Source: Caulobacter sp.
Lineage (GTDB): Bacteria; Pseudomonadota; Alphaproteobacteria; Caulobacterales; Caulobacteraceae
Direction of reading: 5' to 3'
Assembly: GCA_028291125.1 (NCBI GenBank)
Contig: JAQGIN010000070.1
Coordinates: forward strand, 1 to 20,128
Length of the DNA: 20,128 bases
Part shown: one piece after another, positions 12,501 through 20,006 of the stretch
Position numbering within the stretch: position 1 is the first letter of the stretch
How the letters are laid out: each line of letters starts with the position of its first letter
Translations under genes and position numbers: made by a program
Notes under the pieces: generated by a model
The model's input: only the letters and a program-made list of their open reading frames with translations
Database searches by the model: none
Told to the model about the DNA's origin: nothing

Positions 12501-15230
12501 CTAGAAGGTGGCGCGCACCCCGACCGAGACCCGACGACCGGTGTCGTCCAGCTCGATCAGGCGCTCCTCATAGGTCGAGTAGCTGCGGCTGTGCTTGTTG
12601 GTCAGGTTGATGACCTCGGTGAACACCGCGAAGTTCTTCGTCACCTTGTAGCTGCCGCTGAGATCGTACTGGCCATAGGCGTCGACGTTCTCGGGCTGAC
12701 CGTTGGCGCCGAAGGTGTGACGCAGGAACTTGTCACGCCAGTTGTAGGCGCCGCGCATCTGGATCGGCCCCTTCTCGTAGAACAGCACCAGGTTGGCGGA
12801 GTCCGACAGGCCCTCGACGTTGAAGGTCTGGGTGCTCAGGCTCGGATCGAAGCCGATGTTGCTCTTGACCTTGGTGTAGTTGGCCGAGGCCCCCAGGCCG
12901 TCAAACGGCGCGGGCAGCATGTCGAAGGTGTACTGCACCGCCGCCTCGAAGCCGTAGATCTTGGCCCCTTCGGCGTTGGTTGGCCGGGTGTCGAGGAACG
13001 GGTAGCCGAAGAACGAGACCGGCGTCGTCACCTGCGAAACGAAGTTGGTCACCTTCTTGTAGAAGCCGGCGATGCTCATGTAGCTGGCGTCGCTGATGAA
13101 CCAGTCGAGGCCCACGTCGCCGTTCCAGGCCAGGTAGGGCTTCAGATCGGGATTGCCGCCGCTGACGGTGTTCGATTGCGGCGGGCGGAAGTCGTAGGAC
13201 TTGGCCAGGCTCAGATTGGTCAGGGTCGGCCGCGTCAGCGTGCGCGAGCCCGCCGCCCGCAAGACCACGTCATCGGTGATGTTGTAGCGGAACGAGGCCG
13301 AGGGCAGGAAGTAGTTGTAGCTGTTGTCGGCCGTCACCGGCACCGGGGCGCTATAGGCGGCGTCGGCGGAGGTCGGGTCGCTGGGCCGGGGCGTGATCGA
13401 GATCAGCTGGCGCGAATTCCCCTCGGCGTGCAGGTCGGTATAGATGTAGCGCAGGCCCGCCACCGCCGACCAGGCGTGGCCGTCATGATCGCCGCCGAAC
13501 TCGGCCTGGGCGTAGAGCGCGCCGCTCTTTTCCTCCACCGAGCCGGAGCCCTGCGGATTGTAGACCGGGTTGAGGCTGTTGCCGTTGCCGGCGAACACCG
13601 CGCGGAAGGCGGCCTGGGCGGCCGGGTCGTTGCGTTGATTGACGGCCGCGTCGCTGCCCCAATACTGGACCAGCTTCTTCACATCATAGTCCAGCCAGTT
13701 CATGTCCGGCCCGCCCAGGATGCTGCCACCATGGAACACGCTGGTCAGCGAGGCCGGGGCCGTGGCCACATAGCCGCAATAGAAGCAGCCCAGCGGTTCG
13801 GGCGACGTCAGCGAGACGATGTCCTTCTTGCGGATGGCGCCCAGACCACCGAACTTGAGGCTCTTCAGAACGCCGTCGAACTCCAGCTTGTAGTCGAGGT
13901 TCAGTTGGGTGACCGCGTCCTTGACGCTGCCGCCGCGCTCGGCGCAGCAGTGCAGCCGCAAACGCGACGCATCGGTCGTCCCCAGCACATTGCTCATGGT
14001 CGGCAAGCCGCCCGCATTGAGGTCGAACCGAGGGGTCAGGCCGGTGTTGCGCGAGCCAAGCACGTAGAACACCGACTTGTTGCCGTCGGTGGCTTCCGAA
14101 TGGGAGAGATCGACGTCGAGGGTCGAGCGGTCGGTTGGCGTATAGTGGGCGTTGAAGGCGACCTGGAAGGTCTTGGCGTCGCGCGGCGAGTCGAAGACGA
14201 TCTGGTCGGTGGCCAGGTTTCCGGCGGCGCTGCGGGTGAAGCTGGTCACGGTGTGGTTGGCGTTGGCCGTGGCCGCGATGACGTCGCCCGGATCGGTGTA
14301 GTAGCCGATCTGGTTGGAGCGCGACTTGACCCGGAACTGGGTATAGAGGCCGTCGAAACCGAGCTTCAGCTTGTCGTTGACGATCCAGTCCAGCGCCAGG
14401 GTGCCGCCGAGCCGTTCGCGGTGGTTGTTCTCGACGGTGGTGTTGTAGGTGCGCGGCATGGCGACATTGGCCAGATCGACCACGCCGTCCTTGTTGAAAT
14501 CGAGGTTCTGGCCGGCGATCCAGCCGCTGGTGTTGACGTTGCTCAGACGCGACTCGCGCTTGTCGTAGACCAGGCTGACCAGGGCGCCGAAGGTGTGGTC
14601 CTCGTTGGTGTCGCTCATCACGGCCGAGAGCACCGGGGTGGCCTTGTCGCTGGTGCTATCGATCTTGGCCGAGCTGCTGCCGGCGAAGTGGAAGCCGGGG
14701 CGGTCCAGGGGCCGCGCGGTGCGGATGATGACGGTCGAGCCGATGCCGCCTTCCTGCTGGTCGGCGCTGGAGGACTTGTAGACCTCGGCGCCGCTGATCA
14801 GTTCGGACGCCAGGATGTCGAAGCTGAATTCGCGGCCGGCGTTCTCGGTGGCCAGCAGGCGGTTGTTCAGCAGCACGGTGTTGAACTCGGGGCCAAAGCC
14901 GCGAACCGTGATGAACTTGCCCTCGCCGCCGCTGCGGTCGATCGAGACGCCGGTGATACGCTGCAGGGATTCGGCCACGTTCTGGTCGGGGAACTTGCCG
15001 ATGTCCTCGGCGGCGATCGAGTCGACCACGCCGATCGTCTTGCGCTTCAGATCCAGGGCCTTGGAAAGGCTGGCGCGGGTGCCGGTGACGACCACTTCCT
15101 CGACGGTCGAGGAGTCGGCGTTCGACGCCGGCGGAGCCGTCTGCGCGAAGACTGGCGATGTCAGGAGCAGCGCGAAAGCGCTCGTGCTGCAAAGCAGGAA
15201 GCCGCCCTTGCGGCGTTGGACTTCTGTCAT
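12501..15230 (-). CDS. TonB-dependent outer-membrane receptor (Xanthomonas/Caulobacter type)
   Basis: A 909-residue outer-membrane barrel with a plug domain. A signal peptide covers about residues 1-29 (cleavage near PVFA-QTAPP). VEEVVVTGTRAS (43-54) is the TonB-box region; the plug runs from about 55 to 175 with DIGKFPDQNVAESLQRITGV and ITVRGFGPEFNTVLLNNR. The remainder is the beta barrel, ending in VGVRATF with the expected C-terminal Phe. DFNKDGVVD (244-252) resembles a calcium-binding loop, and two Cys pairs (Cys428-Cys429 and Cys482/Cys485) are unusual. GGGGAGAG just before the ATG at 15230 is a good Shine-Dalgarno. Divergent from a secreted alpha-galactosidase and inside a galactose locus, it probably imports alpha-galactosides such as melibiose, raffinose or galactomannan fragments; substrate is inferred. 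Confidence 0.92.
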   Translation of the reverse strand: MTEVQRRKGGFLLCSTSAFALLLTSPVFAQTAPPASNADSSTVEEVVVTGTRASLSKALDLKRKTIGVVDSIAAEDIGKFPDQNVAESLQRITGVSIDRSGGEGKFITVRGFGPEFNTVLLNNRLLATENAGREFSFDILASELISGAEVYKSSSADQQEGGIGSTVIIRTARPLDRPGFHFAGSSSAKIDSTSDKATPVLSAVMSDTNEDHTFGALVSLVYDKRESRLSNVNTSGWIAGQNLDFNKDGVVDLANVAMPRTYNTTVENNHRERLGGTLALDWIVNDKLKLGFDGLYTQFRVKSRSNQIGYYTDPGDVIAATANANHTVTSFTRSAAGNLATDQIVFDSPRDAKTFQVAFNAHYTPTDRSTLDVDLSHSEATDGNKSVFYVLGSRNTGLTPRFDLNAGGLPTMSNVLGTTDASRLRLHCCAERGGSVKDAVTQLNLDYKLEFDGVLKSLKFGGLGAIRKKDIVSLTSPEPLGCFYCGYVATAPASLTSVFHGGSILGGPDMNWLDYDVKKLVQYWGSDAAVNQRNDPAAQAAFRAVFAGNGNSLNPVYNPQGSGSVEEKSGALYAQAEFGGDHDGHAWSAVAGLRYIYTDLHAEGNSRQLISITPRPSDPTSADAAYSAPVPVTADNSYNYFLPSASFRYNITDDVVLRAAGSRTLTRPTLTNLSLAKSYDFRPPQSNTVSGGNPDLKPYLAWNGDVGLDWFISDASYMSIAGFYKKVTNFVSQVTTPVSFFGYPFLDTRPTNAEGAKIYGFEAAVQYTFDMLPAPFDGLGASANYTKVKSNIGFDPSLSTQTFNVEGLSDSANLVLFYEKGPIQMRGAYNWRDKFLRHTFGANGQPENVDAYGQYDLSGSYKVTKNFAVFTEVINLTNKHSRSYSTYEERLIELDDTGRRVSVGVRATF

Positions 15231-15263
15231 TTCTCTCCCCGGAGAATGAGGGTTTTTATGGCG

Positions 15264-15287
15264 ACGCACGCACTTGTCATCGTGCGT
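15264..15287. promoter_or_regulatory. Inverted repeat upstream of the receptor gene
   Basis: ACGCACG (15264-15270) and CGTGCGT (15281-15287) form a perfect 7-bp inverted repeat with a ten-base spacer, 34 to 57 bases before the receptor start codon. It could be an operator or a hairpin in the receptor mRNA leader. No other copy was seen. Confidence 0.35.
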
Positions 15288-15304
15288 TGACGGCACCTAT
15301 CTCA

Positions 15305-15317
15305 TAAATCAGATAAA
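15305..15317. promoter_or_regulatory. Shared operator motif, copy 2
   Basis: TAAATCAGATAAA. The right half GATAAA and the central ATCAGAT are identical to the perfect palindrome at 15399-15411. It lies 75 bases before the receptor start codon, close to where the receptor promoter is expected, though I could not assign a clear -35/-10 there. Confidence 0.5.
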
Positions 15318-15374
15318 TATGAAATACTGAAAATCCGACGGCGGCCCCGGGCGACTTTGGGGGTGAAGTTCGAA

Positions 15375-15404
15375 TTGACAAATGGCTGCGAAAACAAATT
15401 TATC
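15375..15404 (+). promoter_or_regulatory. Promoter candidate of the alpha-galactosidase gene
   Basis: A consensus -35 TTGACA (15375-15380) is followed after 17 or 18 bases by ATTTAT or TTTATC, weak -10 matches in an A/T-rich patch. The start site would fall near 15410, giving a short leader before the ATG at 15431. The weak -10 is embedded in the operator palindrome at 15399-15411, so binding there should block polymerase. Confidence 0.55.
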
Positions 15405-15411
15405 AGATAAA
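15399..15411. promoter_or_regulatory. Shared operator motif, copy 3 (perfect palindrome)
   Basis: TTTATC-A-GATAAA, a perfect 6+1+6 palindrome positioned over the predicted -10 of the alpha-galactosidase promoter. Related imperfect copies lie at 15305-15317 and 10061-10073, each retaining one perfect half-site. The obvious candidate binder is the DgoR-like regulator of this locus, by inference. Confidence 0.6.
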
Positions 15412-15430
15412 ACCGAAACGAGGAAACGTC

Positions 15431-17653
15431 ATGTCGTCGCTGCGGATGGATAGAAGACTGGTCTGCCTGGCCTTGCTGGGCGGCGCGGCCGGATGGACGG
15501 GCCAGGCCGGCGCGGCGGCGCGCTATGACGACAAGACCAAGGTGTTTCGGCTGGACGGCGGCGACGTCACCTACGCCTTCGGCGTCAACGCCCAGGGCCA
15601 GGTCCAGTCTCTGTACTGGGGCGGGCGGCTGGGCGATGGCGATTCGCCAGGCCAGCCGGTCAGCGTCCGCGACCACTCCTCGGTCGACCTGTCGGTGTCG
15701 GTGACACCTCAGGAGTTCCCCGCCCAGGGCGGCGGGATGTTCGTCGAGCCGGCCTTGAAGGTCGCCTGGCCCGACGGCGTGCGCGACGTGGTGCTGAAGT
15801 ACGTCTCGCACCGCGTGACCGACCAGGGCCTGATCCTGCGGCTTAAGGACATCGAGCGCGAACTCTATGTCGAGTTGCGCTACGTGATGGATCCCGAGAG
15901 CGGCATTCTCGCCCGCTCGGCCGTGGTCGAGAACCGCGCCAAGACACCGGTGCGCATCGACCAGTTGGCCGCCGCCGCCCTGACTCTGCCGATCGAGACC
16001 GACTACCGCTTGCAGTATCTGACCGGCCGCTGGGCGGCCGAATGGACCGTCGAGACCCGGCCCGTCGCCCCCGGCTCCACCGTGCTAGAGAGCCGGCGCG
16101 GCGACACCGGCCACCAGAACAACCCCTGGTTCGCGATCGACCGCGACGGCGTCTCCGACGAGGAGACCGGCCCAGTGTGGTTCGGGGCCCTGGCCTGGAG
16201 CGGCTCGTGGCGGATCTCGGTCGACCAGGACACCCTGGGCAAGGTGCGGGTGGTCGGCGGCTTCAACCCGTTCGACTTCGCCTACCGCCTGCAGCCGGGG
16301 CAAAGCCTGGAGTCGCCGGTGTTCTATGCCGGCTACTCCGGCCAGGGCATGGGCGGCGCCTCGCGCCTGATGCACCGTTTCCAGCGCGAGAAGATCCTGC
16401 CCGGCGGCCCCAAGGCTCCGTTGCGGCCGGTGCTGTACAATTCCTGGGAGGCTACCGAATTCGCCGTCGACGAGCCAGGCCAGGTCGCCCTGGCCGAGAA
16501 GGCCGCGACCATCGGCGTCGAGCGCTTCGTGATGGACGACGGCTGGTTTGGCGCGCGCAACAACGACAAGGCCGGCCTCGGCGATTGGACCGTCAACCGC
16601 GCCAAGTTCCCCAATGGCCTGAAGCCGCTGATCGACAAGGTTCGCGGCCTGGGCATGGAGTTTGGCCTGTGGGTCGAGCCCGAGATGGTCAATCCCGACA
16701 GCGACCTCTACCGCGCCCACCCCGATTGGGTGATCAACTTCCCCACTCGCCCGCGCACCCAGGGGCGCAACCAGCTGATGCTGAACCTGGCCCGCAAGGA
16801 CGTCCGCGACCATCTGCTGAAGGTGCTCGACGACCTGGTCAGCCAGAACGACATCGCGTTCCTGAAGTGGGACCACAATCGCAACTGGTCCGAGCCGGGC
16901 TGGCCCGAACAGCCGGTCGAGGATCAGCAGAAGATCTATGTCGAGTTCGTCCGCAACCTCTACTGGATCATCGCCGAGCTGCGCCGACGCCACCCCAAAC
17001 TGGAGATCGAATCCTGCGCCGGCGGCGGCGGCCGCGTCGATCTCGGCATCATGGCCCTGACCGACCAGGTCTGGCCGTCCGACAACACCGATCCCTTCGA
17101 CCGCCTGACCATCCAGGACGGCTTCACGCACGCCTATGCTCCGGCCACGATGATGTGCTGGGTCACCGACTCGCCCAACTGGGTGAACAAGCGCACCACC
17201 TCGCTGGAGTACCGCTTCCTGTCGTCGATGCAGGGCGGTCTGGGCATCGGCGCCAACCTCAACCACTGGAAGGACGAGGACTTCGCCACCGCCAAGAAGA
17301 TGGTCGCCGAGTACAAGACGATCCGCAAAACCGTGCAGCGCGGCGACCTCTATCGACTGATCTCGCCACGCGACGGCTCCGAGCGCTCGGCCACCCTGTC
17401 GGTGTCGCCAGACCGCGGGCAGGCGGCGCTATTCGCCTTCGTCCACTCGACCACCAAGCTCGATCCGCTGCCGCGCATCCAACTTCGGGGCCTGGATCCC
17501 AAGGCGACCTACCGCCTGCGCGCCATGGCCGGGGCGGCCGATCCAGCGACGCTGGCCCAGGCCAGCGGCGCCTACTGGATGGAGTATGGCCTGGACGTGG
17601 CGCTGCGCGGCGACTTCCAGGCGGCCGGTTTCGTGCTGGACGCCACGGCCTGA
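15431..17653 (+). CDS. Alpha-galactosidase, glycoside hydrolase family 36, exported
   Basis: Hydrolyses terminal alpha-D-galactose from oligosaccharides with retention. The 740 residues begin with a signal peptide (MDRRLVCLALLGG at 6-18, likely cleavage near Ala28-Ala30; the Arg pair leaves Tat export possible), so the enzyme is probably periplasmic. A beta-sandwich N-domain spans about 31-325, a TIM barrel about 330-640, and a beta C-domain the rest. GH36 motifs are clear: YNSWEATEF, FVMDDGWFGARNND, GLWVEPEMVN, FLKWDHNR with nucleophile Asp481, ESCAGGGGRVDLG, and WPSDNTDPFDR with acid/base Asp551. GAGGAA five bases before the ATG at 15431 is its Shine-Dalgarno. The divergent receptor presumably supplies its substrate and AraFGH removes its product. 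Confidence 0.94.
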   Translation: MSSLRMDRRLVCLALLGGAAGWTGQAGAAARYDDKTKVFRLDGGDVTYAFGVNAQGQVQSLYWGGRLGDGDSPGQPVSVRDHSSVDLSVSVTPQEFPAQGGGMFVEPALKVAWPDGVRDVVLKYVSHRVTDQGLILRLKDIERELYVELRYVMDPESGILARSAVVENRAKTPVRIDQLAAAALTLPIETDYRLQYLTGRWAAEWTVETRPVAPGSTVLESRRGDTGHQNNPWFAIDRDGVSDEETGPVWFGALAWSGSWRISVDQDTLGKVRVVGGFNPFDFAYRLQPGQSLESPVFYAGYSGQGMGGASRLMHRFQREKILPGGPKAPLRPVLYNSWEATEFAVDEPGQVALAEKAATIGVERFVMDDGWFGARNNDKAGLGDWTVNRAKFPNGLKPLIDKVRGLGMEFGLWVEPEMVNPDSDLYRAHPDWVINFPTRPRTQGRNQLMLNLARKDVRDHLLKVLDDLVSQNDIAFLKWDHNRNWSEPGWPEQPVEDQQKIYVEFVRNLYWIIAELRRRHPKLEIESCAGGGGRVDLGIMALTDQVWPSDNTDPFDRLTIQDGFTHAYAPATMMCWVTDSPNWVNKRTTSLEYRFLSSMQGGLGIGANLNHWKDEDFATAKKMVAEYKTIRKTVQRGDLYRLISPRDGSERSATLSVSPDRGQAALFAFVHSTTKLDPLPRIQLRGLDPKATYRLRAMAGAADPATLAQASGAYWMEYGLDVALRGDFQAAGFVLDATA

Positions 17654-17663
17654 CGGCCTCGAC

Positions 17664-17692
17664 CGGCGGCGGCTTCGACGGAGCCGCCGCCG
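17664..17692 (+). terminator. Hairpin terminator candidate after the alpha-galactosidase gene
   Basis: CGGCGGCGGCT (17664-17674) and AGCCGCCGCCG (17682-17692) pair perfectly over 11 bp around a seven-base loop, starting ten bases after the stop codon. The tail ATCCCCTTGC is only mildly T-rich, so termination may be partial or need Rho. Confidence 0.6.
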
Positions 17693-17765
17693 ATCCCCTT
17701 GCTCGCGTCTTCCGAGTTCGAGACGATCCACCCCCAGATCTCGGCCGATCGCCCTGGATTAGAAA

Positions 17766-17812
17766 CCCCGCCTCTTCGCCCGCGCCCTGGCGCGGGTGGG
17801 CGACATGCGGGG
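17766..17812. other. Strongly self-complementary GC-rich stretch
   Basis: Nested inverted repeats: an outer CCCCGC (17766-17771) with GCGGGG (17807-17812), and an inner CCCGCGCC (17779-17786) with GGCGCGGG (17789-17796), where CGCCC/GGGCG offers a competing pairing. On the minus strand the outer stem is followed by TTTCTAATC, terminator-like, but no minus-strand gene ends here. It lies within the 232-base gap between the alpha-galactosidase and hydrolase genes; the rest of that gap beyond the first hairpin shows only an A/T-rich patch at 17818-17850, which may contain the hydrolase promoter. Confidence 0.45.
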
Positions 17813-17885
17813 CCTTGCTATTCTGAATACCATCACACATTCTGATTTTAATCGGCTCGTCAGAGGCCGACGAGGGAGCATTGGA

Positions 17886-19334
17886 ATGACCGCGCCGCCA
17901 TCGGAGTCGGCCACGCCGAGTCCAGTCGGAAGTTCGGCGACGGTCACGGGCGCCATCGCCGGCCGGCCCGCGCTTGCCCTGACGGCTTTCGATCTCGCTG
18001 ACGTCGGCTATCGGGTCGAGGAGTATTTCCTATCGGGGCTCGCGACCTCATACCGGGCCGTCGGGGCACGAGGCCGCGACGGTCGCTGGTCCGCCAGAGC
18101 GCACAAGGCGGCCGCGTATATGACCCGAATGGTCGTCGTTCGGCCCGAGCGGCCGGCCGCATTCAATGGCACGGTCATGGTGGAATGGCTGAACGTCAGC
18201 GCCGGCGCCGACACAGCTCCGGAGTGGGGCTACACCCATCGCGAACTGATCCGCAGCGGCTATGGCTGGGTCGGCGTGTCGGTGCAAAAGGCCGGGATCG
18301 AGGGCGGCGGGCTAATAGCGTTTCCCGGCATGGAGCCGCTCAGGAAAGCCGATCCTGAACGCTATGCGCCCCTGAGACATCCGGGCGATCGGTTCGGCTA
18401 CGACATCTTCACCCAGGCGGCCAGAGCTCTGCGCGCCGATCCCCAAAGGCTTCTTGGCGTCCCCACTCTAACGACCCTGATCGCCGCTGGCGAATCCCAG
18501 TCGGCCGGCCGCTTGACGACCTACATCAACGCCGTCGCGCCGATCGAACAGGCGTTCGACGGCTATCTGGTCCATTCCCGTTTCGGCGGCGCGCCGGGTC
18601 TGGGCAAATCGTCGATGGTGGCGTCGCTGCTAGCAGCGCTCAGACCCGTACGTATCCGCACCGACACGGCGGCGCCGGTTTTGAACTTCATCACGGAAAC
18701 CGACCTGATGATGAAGCGGTTCGGCTATCTGCCCGCCCGCCAACCGGATCATGATCGGCTGAGGACCTGGGAGGTCGCGGGAACCGCCCATGCCGACACC
18801 TATGTCATGAAGGCCTCTTCCATCGACAACGGCGCGGCCTCGGCGGAGGACATGGCCAAGGCGTTGGCGCCCACCCGCGACCTTCTGGGCCTGACCCTGC
18901 CGGGCGAGATCAACGCCGCTCCGCAACATCACTATGTGATGATGGCCGCCTTGTCGGCGCTGAATCGATGGGTCACCACCGGCGCGACGCCGTCCTGCGG
19001 GCCCAGACTGACGGTGGAGGGCGCGAGGCCCGCGAAACTGACGCTCGACAGCGCCGGCAATGCAGCGGGCGGCGTCCGTACGCCCTGGATGGATGTCCCG
19101 ACCTGCAAACTGTCCGGCCTGGCCGCGGCCGGCGGCCGGATGGGGGCGTTGTTCGGCTCGACCGGGCCTCTGGGCAGGGGAGCCCTGGCGCGACTCTATC
19201 CAGGCGGCCGCGGGGACTATGTCGTGAAATTCCGAGCCGCCCTGGCCTTGGCCATCGATGCGGGCTTCATTCTGCCCAGCGACCGCGACGAGATCCAAGC
19301 CCTGGCGACGGCGAGCTATCCCGCCATGGGGTGA
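17886..19334 (+). CDS. Alpha/beta hydrolase domain-containing protein
   Basis: A 482-residue protein that fits the large alpha/beta-hydrolase-domain family of uncharacterised proteins common in alphaproteobacteria and actinobacteria. Likely catalytic residues are Ser204 in IAAGESQSAGRL (a GxSxS elbow), Asp273 in NFITETDLMM and His302 in VAGTAHADTYVM; the assignment of Asp and His is inference from order and spacing. Other conserved-looking blocks are NGTVMVEWLNVSAG and GYGWVGVSVQKAGI. There is no signal peptide or membrane segment. The ATG at 17886 has GAGGGAG seven bases upstream; an in-frame ATG at 17796 lies in the structured stretch without a ribosome-binding site. An esterase or amide hydrolase role is likely, substrate unknown. 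Its 3' end overlaps the convergent TetR gene by 19 bases. Confidence 0.75.
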   Translation: MTAPPSESATPSPVGSSATVTGAIAGRPALALTAFDLADVGYRVEEYFLSGLATSYRAVGARGRDGRWSARAHKAAAYMTRMVVVRPERPAAFNGTVMVEWLNVSAGADTAPEWGYTHRELIRSGYGWVGVSVQKAGIEGGGLIAFPGMEPLRKADPERYAPLRHPGDRFGYDIFTQAARALRADPQRLLGVPTLTTLIAAGESQSAGRLTTYINAVAPIEQAFDGYLVHSRFGGAPGLGKSSMVASLLAALRPVRIRTDTAAPVLNFITETDLMMKRFGYLPARQPDHDRLRTWEVAGTAHADTYVMKASSIDNGAASAEDMAKALAPTRDLLGLTLPGEINAAPQHHYVMMAALSALNRWVTTGATPSCGPRLTVEGARPAKLTLDSAGNAAGGVRTPWMDVPTCKLSGLAAAGGRMGALFGSTGPLGRGALARLYPGGRGDYVVKFRAALALAIDAGFILPSDRDEIQALATASYPAMG

Positions 19335-19921
19335 CGGGCGAGCGGCGATCCCGGCTCGCATCGGATTCCTTCGAGCAAAAGGGCCTGGATACGCGGCGCC
19401 CGCACGCGGCGTTCGTCCAACCCCCAGCGTTTCAGGGCCGACCCGGCCATGACGGTGAGGTCGAGAAGATCGGTCTCGTCCAGGTCAGGCCGGACGACGC
19501 CAGCCCGACGCGCGGCTTCCAGCGGAGCCCGGCAGATCGCGACGAAGCGCGCCAACAGCGTCGCCGGCATGATCAGATCGCTGTCCAGCAGCGGCGCGAC
19601 GTCGATGTCCTGATCGATCATCGTCCGGATCAGGATCAGCAGACCGTCCGGCTGATCGGCGAGATCGGCCGCCTGCGCTTCCAGGTCGTCGAGGTTGCGG
19701 TTCAGCAGGGCGACGATCAGGTCGATCCGTTCGGGGAAGTGCCGGTAGAGGGTTCCCCGGCCCACCCCGGCCTGCCGCGCGATCTCGCCCAGCGGCGCGT
19801 CGACCCCGCCCGCCGCGAACACCCGCGCCGCCGCATCCAATAGGGCCGCCCGGTGCCGCAGGACATCCCTGCGGGGCGGCGGCTGCGGAACAGAATTCGC
19901 ATTGTTGTTCAAAACGGACAT
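19316..19921 (-). CDS. TetR/AcrR family transcriptional regulator
   Basis: A 201-residue one-domain-plus-ligand-domain repressor. The N-terminal helix-turn-helix is clear: LLDAAARVFAAGGVDAPL then GEIARQAGVGRGTLYRHFPERIDLI (DNA-binding helices about 42-62). The C-terminal part is helical and unspecific, as usual in this family, so the ligand cannot be told. It is divergent from a GMC oxidoreductase gene with an inverted repeat between them, which suggests it controls that gene and itself. No Shine-Dalgarno precedes the ATG at 19921, and a TAAAAT lies 9-14 bases upstream of it, so the transcript could be leaderless; this is inference. It converges with and overlaps the hydrolase gene. Confidence 0.88.
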   Translation of the reverse strand: MSVLNNNANSVPQPPPRRDVLRHRAALLDAAARVFAAGGVDAPLGEIARQAGVGRGTLYRHFPERIDLIVALLNRNLDDLEAQAADLADQPDGLLILIRTMIDQDIDVAPLLDSDLIMPATLLARFVAICRAPLEAARRAGVVRPDLDETDLLDLTVMAGSALKRWGLDERRVRAPRIQALLLEGIRCEPGSPLARHPMAG

Positions 19922-19933
19922 TGATGTACTATT

Positions 19934-19947
19934 TTATCGGGTGATAA
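19934..19947. promoter_or_regulatory. Operator candidate for the TetR regulator
   Basis: TTATC-GGGT-GATAA, a perfect 5-bp inverted repeat with a four-base spacer in the 85-base gap between the TetR and GMC oxidoreductase genes. It touches the TAAAAT that is the likely minus-strand -10 of the TetR gene, as expected for autorepression. A 14-base core is at the short end for TetR operators. Confidence 0.5.
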
Positions 19948-20006
19948 CGTTCGTCTGGAACCGGGACCAACGCAAGCGTCACGGACCATATCAGGGGGCG
20001 AAAGCC

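Noticed and set aside
12480..15290. A 936-codon open frame on the plus strand opposite the TonB receptor gene
   Set aside because: Its translation is rich in Val, Gly, Arg and Ala with no domain motif, it mirrors the receptor's codon bias, and the minus strand gives a textbook receptor with signal peptide, plug and C-terminal Phe.
17796..17885. ATG at 17796 as hydrolase start
   Set aside because: It lies inside the hairpin region without a Shine-Dalgarno, whereas the ATG at 17886 has GAGGGAG at good spacing.
19933..19948. TTTATC...GATAAC before the TetR gene as a fourth copy of the galactose operator
   Set aside because: Half-sites are similar, but the spacer is four bases instead of one, so the same dimer is unlikely to bind both; it is better explained as the TetR operator.
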